From: Sthenelais limicola
Lineage: Eukaryota; Annelida; Polychaeta; Phyllodocida; Sigalionidae
Reading direction: 5' to 3'
DNA length: 64,000 bases
NCBI GenBank assembly: GCA_942159475.1
Contig: OW804096.1
Coordinates: 108,226,194-108,290,193 of the forward strand
Under the pieces are notes generated by a model. The model searched no databases. It was not told where the DNA came from and saw only the letters and a program-made list of their open reading frames with translations. This document shows positions 12,334 through 23,069 of the stretch, in pieces. Numbering within the stretch: the first letter of the stretch is position 1; every line of letters begins with the position of its first letter. Position numbers and translations under genes: made by a program.

Positions 12334-13710
12334 ATGTATTGTTTTCCGAATATTGATGTTTCGACGACGAAAGGGCTTAAAATAATTTTTTTCAATGTAT
12401 GTAGCCTCTTTCACAAGCTTAGTTATTTGAGGAGCGAATTTTTTAACGGTTTATACGATGTTGTATGTATTGTAGAGAGTTGGTTGACCACAGATATCCC
12501 AGATAATATGCTCCACATTAACAGTTACAGCCTGCTTAGACAGGACCGGGCTAGTGGAAAACGAGGTGGTGGGATTATTGTTTACACCAAAGACACCTTC
12601 AATGCTAGCTTAGATGATGACCTTTGTGTTAACACCACTGACTGTGAGTTACTATCATGTAAAATCAAGGCAGGCAAAAACAAGATGATTCTATTATCAG
12701 CTATCTATAGGCCTCCTGGTAGTTCGGTTGAGCATTTCTTTACAACTATGAACCAACTTCTTTTGGGGTCTACCAACAAAAAGTATCGTGATACAAACAA
12801 AATCCTAGGAGGGGATGTGAACATTGACTTGTCAAAACAAAATGTTACCAGTAGGCGTTTTGTAAGTTTGCTGGATTTGTATGGTCTCATTCAGCATATC
12901 TCAGAACCGACTAGGGTTACTTCTAACACAAGTACATCGATTGACTTTATCGCCTCTAACTGTAAGAACGTGGCCAAATCAGGCTCTATCAGTGAAAACA
13001 TCAGTGATCACATCCCAATCTTTATTATCTTAAAAAAGGGAAAGGCTCAACATACGGACGAAGGTAGACCTACATACACATGTACACCAACAACTAATAT
13101 GTCTTTTGACGCAATTAGAGGCCATGTAACTGCTATTAAAGATGATCTCTGGGCAGAACCAGATATAGATAGACTTAGTAACAACTTGATGGAAGAGCTT
13201 AAAAGAGTACAAGACGATCTATACCCTGAGCAAACCTTTACAGTTAAGAAAGGCCGGATACTACATAATAGGGAGCTTCGTCAACTTATCATGAGAAAGA
13301 ATAGGGTTTTTAAGAAAGCAATGAGAAGCAAAAGTGCTGATGACTTTAGACTGGCTAGGTCTCTACGTATAGATGTGCAAAGAATGGTGGTAAAATTAAA
13401 AAGAGATGCTTTGGCTAACATCTGCCAGAGATTTAGCAGGAATGAAAAGAAATTCTGGTCGCACATTTCTAATATTTATGGGACAAGTAGTGCTTCCTTC
13501 GCATCGGTTGAACATGTTGTAGACACTGATGGGAACAAAGTATCAGGTATTGATGCTGCCAACTATGGGAACCGGTATTTTTGTGAAATTCTTCCAAAGT
13601 CTTCTGTAAATATTCTGTCAAATTATGACCAACCAGCTCCTGAATATCAGATGTTTGAATGGGTGGATGAAATAGTTGGTGAAGATGTTATAAAGCATAT
13701 CCAGAGGATT
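12334..13710 (+). CDS. LINE ORF2, AP endonuclease and linker part
   Basis: This frame opens at ATG 12334 and encodes an exonuclease-endonuclease-phosphatase domain that nicks target DNA to prime reverse transcription. Visible catalytic and fold residues are N21 in FFNVCSL, E48 in VESWL, the IYRPPGSS block, D161 and N163 in GGDVNID, D204 in SIDFI and D225-H226 in ISDHIP. The usual GDFN reads GDVN. After the domain comes a basic linker with RELRQLIMRKNRVFKKA and FWSHISNIYG, typical of the stretch before the RT domain in CR1/Jockey elements. The element's own frame ends at about IKHIQRI, where an insert begins. The open frame runs on by chance to 13773. The endonuclease itself looks undamaged. 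Confidence 0.88.
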
Positions 13711-13892
13711 GGATTGGATTGGATTGTATATTGTATTTTTATGTATCTGATGACTAATGTAAAGGAAGGGTAATAGTAGATGGTTCGCGAGGAAGAGATG
13801 CATGAAAAATACATAAACCGAATGTCCATTTTCCTGTAAAACATTTGCAAAGTCATGGAAATAAAATTCAAATCAATCAATCAATCAACTAA
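13706..13892 (+). mobile_element. Short insert with (AATC)n tail inside ORF2
   Basis: Between the ORF2 phrases VIKHIQRI and KSSRVMGVNTSFLK lies about 180 bp foreign to the protein. It starts with repeated GGATT units and ends with AAATAAAATTCAAATCAATC and further AATC repeats. The tail resembles the 3' end of a short LINE or SINE with a tetranucleotide tail, inserted in plus orientation. The start and end are roughly complementary (GATTG against CAATC), so a foldback element is the alternative. I could not fix a target duplication. Confidence 0.6.
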
Positions 13893-14165
13893 ATCAAGCC
13901 GTGTAATGGGAGTTAACACGAGTTTTCTGAAATATGCCCTACTGTCTTGTGTGGATAATTTTGTGGCTATGTTAAATAGAATTTGTGTGTCAGGTATCTT
14001 TCCCCAATCTTGGAAACTCTCGCTCTGTACATTAATACCTTTTATAGAAAAAAAAATCAAAAAAAATCAAGAAAAATCAACGATATTAGGCCCATCTCCA
14101 TTGCCCCTCTCACCAGTAAGATCTTGGAAAAAATAGATACGGCAATATAGGAATTTATAAAGATT
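13893..14165 (+). pseudogene. LINE ORF2, start of the RT domain, frameshifted
   Basis: In the ORF2 frame, LKYALLSCVDNFVAML and GIFPQSWKLSLCTLIPF match the fingers region of LINE reverse transcriptases. An A-rich run near 14045-14080 shifts the frame. The next block, NDIRPISIAPLTSKILEKID, is the conserved RPIS motif and continues in the frame of the downstream RT, with a TAG near 14148. About 30-40 residues that normally follow (the QFGFR-type block) appear to be missing. Confidence 0.75.
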
Positions 14166-15347
14166 GTGGTCGAGAACAAAGACAAAAGTATAGATACTGT
14201 GGCTACTTACTTTGATCTCTCAAAGGCTTTTAATTCGATTAATATTGAAATTCTAATGTACAAACTGCGGACATTGGGTTTTGGTCCCAGTTTAACATCC
14301 TTGCTAAACTCCTACTCTGTAAATAGGGAACAGTTGGTTTGTTTAAATGGTTCTACATCAGACAGGTTATTCCTTCATGCTGGCGTGGCCCAGGGAAGTA
14401 TCCTGGGACCACTTCTTTTTATCATTTATATAAATGATGTAGCTGCTGTAAACTTTACTGGCAAGATTTTACTCTATGCAGACGACTGTGTATTACTTCA
14501 TGGCATAAGAAATGACAAAGACCTGGAAGAGGTGCAGGAGGATGTAAATAAGTTTAAGGTTTGGACGGAAAGAAATGGGCTGACTGTCAATCGCTCTAAA
14601 ACAAAACTTCAGGTTTTTTATGGTACACGTAAAAAAATTCCTAGAGAGTATATTATTTATTACGACAGTTTTCAGGTTGAAACTGTTAAGAATTTCAGGT
14701 ATTTGGGTTATTCCCTTGATAGTAGTCTTACAATGTCATACCATATTAACAATGTCTGTACACAAGCTAATTTGTTATTTAAGTGCCTGGCCCGAATAAG
14801 ACATTGTATTAGTAACGATATTGCTGTCCTGATCTATAAGACATACATTCTTCCTGTCCTTGAGTCAAGCTGTCTCACAATAGACCTGGGTTCTTTACAA
14901 GATCTAAAACGACTTCAAGTCATACAAAATAATTGTCTTAGGTTATGCCTAGGGGTAAGAACCAGAAATGGTGCCTTCAGAATTAATAACATTGACCTGC
15001 ATCGGAGATATCATATCTTGCCCTTATGTTATAGGCGACTCCAGCGTTTCCTAACCATTTTTTGGAATTGTCATAATTTTGAAGATCACATACAACATCA
15101 TAACTATAATATGAGAGCAGATAGACTGATTATTATGCCATGGAAAAAAGAAAAGCTTAGAAAGAGCCTCTTTGGAAGGATTCAGACTATCTGGAATTCA
15201 CTTCCCAGAGATGTAAAGAATGCAAATGAACAAACCTTCTTTAGAAATCAGGTTAAAACGGTTGTTGCTAATGCTTTCTCAAATAGCCAAAACATCTGGT
15301 CAATTCCTGTAAACAACCCATGGTGTGTAATTAGTCTTCTTTCATAA
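14166..15347 (+). CDS. LINE ORF2, reverse transcriptase catalytic core and C-terminal domain
   Basis: An open frame of 393 codons (no true start; it opens at a GTG) covering most of the RT domain. Motif A is TYFDLSKAFNSIN with Asp at about residue 17. Motif B is GVAQGSILGPLLFIIYINDV. Motif C is LLYADDCVLL with YADD at about residues 104-107. The thumb has NGLTVNRSKTKLQVF and FRYLGYSLDS. The C-terminal part, with LIYKTYILPVLESS and IQTIWNSLPRDVKN, is typical of CR1/Jockey-group ORF2 proteins, and no RNase H domain is seen. It would copy the element RNA at the nicked target. The catalytic residues are intact, although the upstream frameshift prevents a full product. Confidence 0.9.
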   Translation: MVENKDKSIDTVATYFDLSKAFNSINIEILMYKLRTLGFGPSLTSLLNSYSVNREQLVCLNGSTSDRLFLHAGVAQGSILGPLLFIIYINDVAAVNFTGKILLYADDCVLLHGIRNDKDLEEVQEDVNKFKVWTERNGLTVNRSKTKLQVFYGTRKKIPREYIIYYDSFQVETVKNFRYLGYSLDSSLTMSYHINNVCTQANLLFKCLARIRHCISNDIAVLIYKTYILPVLESSCLTIDLGSLQDLKRLQVIQNNCLRLCLGVRTRNGAFRINNIDLHRRYHILPLCYRRLQRFLTIFWNCHNFEDHIQHHNYNMRADRLIIMPWKKEKLRKSLFGRIQTIWNSLPRDVKNANEQTFFRNQVKTVVANAFSNSQNIWSIPVNNPWCVISLLS

Positions 15348-15680
15348 ACCCTGGTATCTATGATGATTTGAATAGCACATTGACACCTTTTTTCCGTGGT
15401 AACACCTTGACTGCCCTTTCGATCGTGTATGGATAGATCTTGAAAATCTTCGCGAATGAACTTGTGTATGTCTAAGAAGAACTAGTATCTTGTATCTCTG
15501 AGGAATGTAGTAAAAGGATGCTGCCCCGGTGGTGGTTTTTATGTATTTCCCTGTGCTATTATCTGGGCCCGATTGGCCGAAATGTTTTTTCAAATTTAAA
15601 ATAAAAATTTCTTCTTTTTTCTCTTATCACTTTGTAATATTTCTTTTCTCATCGTAATGTACTTATATGCTTAAAAAAAT
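15348..15680 (+). other. LINE 3' UTR
   Basis: Non-coding stretch after the RT stop, with an AATAAA-like run at about 15597-15605 and T-rich sequence. No long poly-A or clear tail repeat is visible, so the end of the element is approximate. Confidence 0.5.
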
Positions 15681-15747
15681 TTCTAACGTCAGCCTCGAAT
15701 GAGAATAGTGTGTAACTGCATAATTTCATCTTGCTGAATAAACATCT

Positions 15748-16317
15748 TTAAAAAACAAAAACAGGGAGCTCTCCAAGGGGGCAGGGAACTCACTGAAATG
15801 CTGACGTAGAGCAGTGAAAATGCAAAAACACTCATTTTCCTCTGATAAATAAGTATGGATAGCACACGTTCACCATGTTGAATAGTCTTTGTGGCCCTCA
15901 CTGTGACTACAAGATAATTACTCAGGAACTGTATCTCTTTCCTATGAACACACATACTGAGGTTGCTGGAAGTAGTAGATACAACATTGCATTTGCGCAG
16001 CAGGGTGCGGAAGCAAAAACTTATTGGCCACCAAAGACAGAAATTCCTTGAGGTCTTAGGTAGCCAGCTATATATTAGCACAAGGTTTCCACGCTTTTAG
16101 GGCAGGATGCATTACCCAATTCTCTCTCGAGTCCAGCAAGAGTGAACTGCACTAGCAAGCACCGGCGGAAGTCAATATTGAAACCATAGAAGTGGTGTAA
16201 TGCATTCACTGCCAACACATAGTTGTCAATCGTAACATACTTCACCTGTTGACTTAAGAAGACTGCAAACCTAGCAGAGGTTTGCAGGTTCCTATCAGAG
16301 GCTGGCAACGATTCCAC
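15748..16317 (-). pseudogene. Tyrosine recombinase, N-terminal and first catalytic part
   Basis: Two minus-strand frames with a shift near 16078. The first carries VKYVTIDNYVLAVNALHHFY and LVQFTLAGLERELGN, matching the core-binding (SAM-like) domain of tyrosine recombinases. The second has FRTLLRKCNVVSTTSS, holding the first catalytic Arg, then YLVVTVRATKTIQHGERVL, holding the catalytic Lys, and LPPWRAPCFCFL. About 35 residues between the two frames are missing. Upstream it is joined without a gap to the unnamed family relic at 16.32 kb, with no start codon of its own. Downstream the LINE intervenes and a C-terminal part follows at 9.92-9.56 kb. Confidence 0.75.
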
Positions 16318-16319
16318 CC

Positions 16320-17106
16320 CGGCGGTGAAAAAATATGGAATTATTTCTTTTACCGGAGAAGAGTGGAGAAGCCAATCACCTTCCTTTTCTGCTCTGCTTA
16401 AACAGCATCATTATCAACACAGGTTTTATCAGGGAGTCAACCCAAAGTTCAGTTGCCCGACTCCTCTAAGTGGTTCATTAAACTTTGAGGGTTGGTGTGC
16501 TGTGGCATGAATTTGCACAATAGTTCCTCTGTTACCATCTGTAATGCATGATAGTTTTGAGGGTATTGCTTCCCCCAAAGCATCTGAGATACACCACCAA
16601 AAGCTGCATCCAGTACATCAGATAATCCTGTCTCATCCATGAGGGTTCAAACACAGCCTATGAAATTCATAAGGAAGTGCATCCCACCCAGACGTAACAA
16701 AAAGTTTTGAAATCGATCTGGATATACCCATACTATATTTACTGCTACTTTATATAGCTGTTGGTCACATGTCAGTACAACAATAACCTGCCCAGTCTCC
16801 TTAGTTAGTTTCTCAGCTTCTACCATGGCAGTGAGCATTGTATCTGGGTCTGAAGGCTTCATATTGAGCAATGGGGTGTAGACACAGCTGGTCAGGCACT
16901 TGGCAGCATGCCCCTCATCTCTATTCAATGAACAATTGCATCCATTCCACTCTAGACAACCTTAGACAACCTTCTTCCACGGTAACCTTCCTGAGAAAAT
17001 CCAAATCCCTTTCATAAGCCCTCTGACTTGATATTGATCGCATTGCAAGAACTTTCAGAGTGTGGACCACTTTTGAGAGTGGCACTGGGGGAAAATGTGC
17101 TTGCAT
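16320..17106 (-). pseudogene. Relic of an uncharacterised invertebrate protein family
   Basis: Broken minus-strand frames that read in order as one protein. They are SQRAYERDLDFLRKV, then PLLNMKPSDPDTMLTAM, then VVLTCDQQLYKVAVNIVW, then LRLGGMHFLMNFIGCV, then FGGVSQMLWGKQYPQNYHAL, then LWVDSLIKPVLIMMLFKQ, and finally GDWLLHSSPVKEIIPYFFTA. I recognise these blocks from long predicted proteins that are numerous in coral, echinoderm and mollusc genomes, and I know no function for them. There is a resemblance to DUF6589-type proteins, but I cannot confirm it. Frameshifts occur near 16930 and 16400, with a stop near 16470. No introns are visible, which suits a mobile or retrocopied gene. Homology stops at PYFFTAG and the tyrosine recombinase begins. 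Upstream of 17106 I see no further match. Confidence 0.65.
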
Positions 17107-18053
17107 GTTATCACTCAGGGAAATTCTGGTGATGGGGTGTGTGGGGAAAGGGAGGGGAGGGGGGCACTTTCAACTGAACACCTGTGGTTGTAAATGCGTC
17201 TGGATACCAAGGAAATCCATATATGATTCCCTTGGATATGGTGTATGACAGTAACTAACATAATTTTTAATCTTGATAGAAAATAACCATAAAATGCTGG
17301 AAAATGGTATAAAAAACCTTGAGAAATTTACTGGTATGATTATTATAATATGAAAAAATAGGCTATAGTTGTTTACTCAAGGCCTTTTGATTACGATTCC
17401 CCATGATAAATGGAACATTTTGGTGCAAGAATTGTCTTTCTACTACTATTATTTATTGAATTATGAGCTGAAAAGTGAAATTGGTACTTTGTGGGTGTGG
17501 TCATGGCAGCCATCCTGAATTTCTCAAAACCCTCAAGGGTTACAGCTTGGCATTTTTCAGATTCTTATTCTACAGGGTCCAAAGGTATATAATCAGCCAA
17601 AAACCATTCTGGGGCCTCCAGAGCCGGGTCCACCCCAAAAAACCCATTTGGCTGCTGAACTAGTAAAGTTGGCCTTCGCATACCATTTATTATAGTAGTG
17701 AGATTCTGCAAGTCTAACCTATCAAGCAAAACGTTTCATCTCACAATTTATATTTTATACATAAAAATACGACCTAAGTCGCAAAAAAGATAAGGATGCG
17801 GTTACTTAATGGAGATACGTTTCCTTGCGGAACCTCCCTATTAATATAGGCTACCGTATGGTAATAAGAGATGGCCGATATGATTGTTAAAAGTGACGGC
17901 AACTTTTATGAAGTAGTGGGCCGAAGTTCTGCGTAATTTGCCCTTGACCTTGTATTGCCGGATTTTCAGTATGGGAAAAAAAATTGATACTGAGCGGCCG
18001 AAATCGCGGCAGGATCCTCCGAATTAGCGGCCGGAATTGGAGTGCCCGGAATT
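17107..18053. other. Intergenic, no gene seen
   Basis: Contains a G-rich patch near 17140-17165. Near 17990-18055 the phrase GCGGCCGGAATT and similar GCGGCC-containing phrases recur, probably belonging to the dispersed repeat that follows. No supportable gene. Confidence 0.5.
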
Positions 18054-18097
18054 ACGGCCATTATTGTGGACTGGGTCATCCCTCTTTCCATAATATA
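18054..18097. repeat. Dispersed repeat, copy 2 of 2
   Basis: Inverted copy of 8986-9028, reading ACGGCCATTATTGTGGACTG then GGTCATCCCTCTTTCCATAA. Its plus strand encodes YCGLGHPSFHN, matching the minus strand of copy 1. Confidence 0.6.
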
Positions 18098-18449
18098 TGC
18101 TCATACCTTAAATCTCAGTTCCTTCCCCCACGGTCCCGTTCGTTTTCCTCGTTTGGTTCTCCCTATTTTCCATTTTCTTACTCTCCCTCTTACTCCATAA
18201 ACACATCCTACTTTCGGAAGTGATGAAGGCAGGCGTAGTTCATGTACTTCCAAACACTGAATAAATAATGACCAATACATCACTGTCCCAGTTACAAACA
18301 CTGACAATCATGGATTCATCAGAAATTCACCAGAACCCCAGGTTATTCATCAACAATATATTTACCCCGACCTGGAAGGTCAAGAAAGGCCCTGTATAGT
18401 AGACAAGGAAACGCCAGCTCTACACGAGCGGCCATGAGTTAATTATTCG

Positions 18450-18452
<3 letters not shown>

Positions 18453-18508
<56 letters not shown>
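18453..18508. repeat. (AT)n microsatellite
   Basis: An uninterrupted AT dinucleotide run of roughly 55 bases. Confidence 0.97.
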
Positions 18509-18511
<3 letters not shown>

Positions 18512-18959
18512 CTATAGGCATGATAAAAAAAAACTCTCAAGAGAGTACTTGAGTGAGCATCCTGTACTTCGTAAATAAGAGGCGAGTGTTAGTGTGCGGA
18601 TAAAGTCCCAAGGCAGTCATGTAGGTGTATTTACTACTGATGTCAAGAAATGAGCAGTAGCGCGAGCGGACCAAGGTACCTCTTCATTATATTGTGTGGG
18701 TACATATCATTATAGTAACTCCTGCTATGGAAAGACGGCCATCATCTGTTATTATCGGACGTCTCACTATTTCAGTTTAGCTCCTTTTTCATGGATTACA
18801 TGTACCAGACAGTGCCTGTGAGATTTAGACCCTATGAGAAATAGAGCGGTAGTTCCTAGAACTTTGCTGTTCCTCTGATTGTTGGTTTAACGAGTTTGTT
18901 TTGTTCAAGTTAGATTTCACAATATTATAATGTACTAGCAAAGTACCCGTCCTCCGGAC

Positions 18960-19260
18960 GGTCCCCTTCTCTCCCCACACTTCCCCCTCTCCCTCTTTTC
19001 CCTACCCCTCTTCTCTGTCTCTCATACCTGTTTTTCTCTCCCAACCCCATCTCCGATTCCCCCCTGCTCCCTCCCCTCTTTCTCATGCTCCCCCTCCTTG
19101 CTTTCTCTCCCTTCCCTCTCCCTTCCCCTACATCCTCTCCCTCCGGTCTCCCTCTTTTCCCTCCGCCTCTTCTCTGTCTTTCATACCTGTTTTTCTCTCC
19201 CAACCCCATCTCCGATACCCCCCCCCCTCTCCCTCCCCTCTTCCTCATGCTTCTCATCCT
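18960..19260. repeat. Polypyrimidine tract with a 159-bp-period duplication
   Basis: Almost pure C and T on the plus strand. The phrase CCTCTTTTCCCT at 18992 recurs at 19151, followed in both copies by TTCTCTGTCT, CATACCTGTTTTTCTCTCCC and AACCCCATCTCCGAT. The open frames here on both strands are low-complexity artefacts. Confidence 0.9.
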
Positions 19261-19265
19261 CATTT

Positions 19266-19335
19266 CAGGGAGTCTTGTATAACAGGGAGTCTTGATATAG
19301 ATATAGTCTAGATATAGGGAGTCTTGTATAACATA
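19266..19335. repeat. Short direct repeat GGGAGTCTTGTATAACA
   Basis: The 17-mer occurs at about 19268 and 19317, with a third partial GGGAGTCTTGATATAGA between. It sits directly after the pyrimidine tract. Confidence 0.8.
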
Positions 19336-19339
19336 ATAC

Positions 19340-22300
19340 CATTTTCACAAATATGATGAAATAATCCATGTAAACTCAACACTCCTTTATGATAATAATA
19401 TTATGAGAATCATTAACATTCAGAGGAATATTCGGGGAATACTATGCATTTATTCATGCTTCTGTGACCCCACCTGTCAACGGTGCAGAACATGTTTTGC
19501 CCCCCCCCCCCAATATGAAGGGGTTGATGATTTATATACCAGGCCTAATTGACCTTACAAAGGTCTTTCCCTAGTACCTGGTGGAGCACTAATCCTGAAT
19601 ATATAATGGGGTTAATTAATTTTGAGAACATTGTCAAGAGGAATCAATTAGCCTACATGATGTGATTTTATTTTCAGCAGATCCAGATTTTTTTTATTTT
19701 ATCAGTGCATGACACGATAAATTTGAAAAGTTTCTTATCATTTGACCTTCGCAGGGTCCTGTCAGTCATTGCTGACTACTATAACTCAAGTATATTGTGT
19801 AGAAAAAATGGAAAAACCATAAATTGATCATTTTAGTTAATATACACATACCACAATGATATTAAGAACAATACAGATTGACGCAGTAGCTTGAGGCTAA
19901 TGACGTAGTATCTCACAGGGGCTTTCCCAGGCTATAAATAGAGTGTGGGTATCCCGATTTTAAAAAGGCTTCAAAATCACATTTCCATCCCAAATACCTT
20001 CACAAACCACATACGACGACATCCAGAGAGGGGGGACAGACCTCTACAGATGAGTAAAGTGGTTTGTAAAACAAAAAATTCCGAGAACATTCTGGACAAA
20101 GAAAACCTTCTTTCTACCATTTCTTTTCTACCTCCTTTCCTAGAAATCACTCTAGTCGTATATTATATGGATTCAGTGACCTGAAATCTATCTACCGAAG
20201 GTGAGCTAAAGCTTTAATGGGTGCCAATTTTCACAGAGGTAATGATTGGTTTCGTGCACATCTGGTGGAAAATAGTTTTATTTCTATTTCTTTGATGGTT
20301 TTGCCCATCTAAGAATTGAAATAGAAAAAGCCTTGGTAAGATATAGTTATGAAATAAAAGTAGTCATTTGGTAAAAAGTAGAATACCTCAGGCATGATTA
20401 ACAATGAAATACCCGAGGTTATCAATTCCTTTCTCGTGGCTAGATAACTGAATACAAAGCTTATGCTGAACAATATACAAAAGGTTTTTTCACATAGAGA
20501 CCTAGCATAGGAAATAACTATTCTATAGTGTCTGAAAAACTTGTATGGGTGTGTTACGGTACTAAAGTATTCATTGGAATACTCTAACGTATCCATCATC
20601 CCTATGAAAATTTATATAAATCATCATAATCATTTGTATACTATTTTACGTATAGAAACCATGAATTTTAGTCAACAGCTTCTATTAAAATGTTGAAGTG
20701 GTGTTAAAGTCAAGGGTGCAGAGTGGTTACTGTGACTCCAAACTACTTCCCAAATAGGCGAAAGTAGTTCTAATATTTCCATAACACACATGACGAGACC
20801 TAATTTGAAATATTCGTCTCTTGTCACATGTGATTTTGAATCCTAACATTTTGGTATCACTTAAAGAGAGATTCTTTGATTTGATTCCGATGCATCGACT
20901 GCTAAGAGAACATTATGTCAAACCATCCTCGCCTGCCAACCCACCTCTCGCCTAGCTTGCCTCACTTAAGCTTAATCTGAATGCTGGTTATGTTAAATTC
21001 CAAAACCCATTACAATTGACAGCTCGTCGTCATGCGTAAATGAATGGAAATCTCATTTGAATGTTATTCAAACACTGCTGCAAAGGCTGTCGTCGCCGGG
21101 TAGAGATTCGAACTGAACTGAATCTTACTGATTCTCACTACAACATAATATAGATAGAGGGCGATACATAACCAATATGAGAATATTGACTCCCATGAGG
21201 CAATTAGATTTTGTGTTCTAAAATATGTACTTCATAGAAGAAAGGAAATAGTAGTCAAAACAATTGCGTTTCAAACTTTCCCTCTCTATATCTATAGAGA
21301 GCGTCATACATGCGTATGTACATGCGCTTATAATTTCCTTGATCAGAAAGCTAACAAATATCAAAACTGCCTTGAACGTTCTGGGGGCCGTATAACCAAA
21401 GGGAACAACGACAACAGCCCCTCAATATCGGTCATTAATCCCTCATGTATTATATATACGCATTAGATCTGACATGATGTTATCACACATAGATTAATTG
21501 TAAGTGTTAAACCACAAGAAGTACTTCAGTCAACTGACGCGTTAGTTACCAGGCTCCCTGTCGACATTCAAATATAGGTAAAATGGTTCTATTTAACTCA
21601 TTATAGGCATCTATAATCATGAAGCAGTTAACTACTTCGTTGGTTATATATGATCATAAAGCAGTTAACTACTTCGTTGGTTACAGTCACTTAGAATATC
21701 ATATTCATGCTCCTCCAATGAGGTCGTTTCGCAAGAACTCATGACTGAATTATTATAATTATAATTATCTCTAATATTCCCATGCAATAGACGTCCCCAC
21801 CCCAACCCACCACCTTTGGGAAGTCAAGATGATCCAGCAAGTAGATTAATACCTATTTCTTGGAGATGATGCAAACAATTGTTGACTATTGAACTGCTTC
21901 CGAATAACTTTTTCCGGACATGTCTGTCTATACCATGTCTCGGAAGAATTCAAGACCACAATATAAAGTCCCGCTAATGACTAATCTACAATTCTTAGGT
22001 AAATATTACATACAAGCATTCATAACTACTGACAAAGGACAATGATGATGAAACCTTGATGATGAAATGAAAAACCTGTACATATAGTTGAGAAAATTGA
22101 TGTATTCTGTGCTTTTTGATAGTACCTTGCAGCCTACTAATATAGATAAATACTCTTATGCCATCACTTCACTATTAATGGAAATCATAAATGATGGAAG
22201 CTGAAATGTCTTCCTCTTCTTCTTCTAAGTAATAAATGAAAAAAGCCGATGTTCATTGCCTTTAAACTCAATTCCGATTTAGCTTTCATGATATTCATAT

Positions 22301-22450
22301 ATATTCCCTGATACTGAACACAGTGTGTCTTACTTTCACTTCGAAATACATATCAAGTGGAGGTTTCTGCTCTACCTTTACGGTTTTGAACACACCTTAT
22401 ATCCAATTTGAGGATTTATATTTACATTTACATTTGAATTTCGAATTTGA
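19340..22450. other. Intergenic, small duplications only
   Basis: No supportable gene. At 21616-21690 a 37-bp unit containing AAGCAGTTAACTACTTCGTT is duplicated in tandem. At 21464-21521 the phrases GATCTGACATGATGTTATC and TTGTAAGTGTTAAACCAC match the reverse complement of 33787-33846. Confidence 0.55.
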
Positions 22451-22472
22451 AAACTTTTTATTCAATTAATAA

Positions 22473-23060
22473 TTGAATGTTGAAAAAACTTATAATAAAT
22501 TAATAGAAGCTACTACCAAGGATTGTAAAAAGATCATTCATTGGAGAAATTTCAACAAGCTCAGCATTAACATAAAGAAAACCAAATGTATGTTTGTTGG
22601 TAACAGGGCTCAGCTCAAGTTACATGATACTGAATTACCAATTGTTATAGATGACAATCAGATAATCGAATGGGTAAAGAAATTCAAATATCTAGGTATT
22701 ACTATACAACAAGGCCTACATTTTGATAGCAGCTTTAGAGAATTGATTTCACAAGCATCCACGTGCCTAAGGACCAGTCAATTAATTAGATCTTCCCTGA
22801 CTAAAAGCTGTGCATTATTACTAACAAAATCAATGGTACTTTGCTAATTTGATTATATCAATTTCTGTTACCTATCTCTGAATAAAAACTCCCGAGATAA
22901 AATTCAAACCATACAGAATAGGGCACTTAAAATTGCCATGGCACTACCTAGGTTACATCCCACAATTGATCTACCCCAACAAACAAAAACGCTATTATTT
23001 GAAAAAAAAATGGACTTCAATCTTCTGAAATTAATTCATAATGACATTTATGTAAATGAG
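22473..23060 (+). pseudogene. LINE RT thumb and connector relic
   Basis: The first frame, to 22847, carries IIHWRNFNKLSINIKKTKCM and VKKFKYLGITIQ, the thumb motifs just after the YADD box in LINE reverse transcriptases. After a frame break, NRALKIAMALPRLHPT and KMDFNLLKLIHND follow, matching the C-terminal connector. The catalytic YADD part is absent, so this is a 5'-truncated copy. It differs in sequence from the LINE at 10-15.6 kb. Confidence 0.75.
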
Positions 23061-23069
23061 AACATATGC

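Larger units (their letters stand above)
9920..15680 (+). mobile_element. CR1/Jockey-like LINE retrotransposon, damaged
   Basis: A non-LTR retrotransposon with, in order, a leader, ORF1, a NADAR-like frame, a 546-bp gap, an AP-endonuclease frame, an insert with an AATC tail, and a reverse-transcriptase frame followed by a 3' UTR. Ends are uncertain: the 5' edge lies between about 9880 and 10080 and the 3' edge between about 15600 and 15745, where the recombinase relic resumes. The phrases TGCTCTGAGTAAAC near 9899 and TGCTGAATAAAC near 15732 are alike and could be a worn target duplication. Damage includes one in-frame stop in the NADAR frame, an internal deletion there, a frameshift near 14080 and a stop near 14148. 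Long stretches remain open, so the copy is not very old. Confidence 0.85.

Noticed and set aside
18925..19295. Several overlapping open frames rich in Arg/Gly or Pro/Ser/Leu
   Set aside because: They are translations of a polypyrimidine simple repeat.
20880..21120. Possible tRNA-derived SINE (GATTCGAAC box-B-like word)
   Set aside because: No matching box A at the right distance and no cloverleaf could be drawn.
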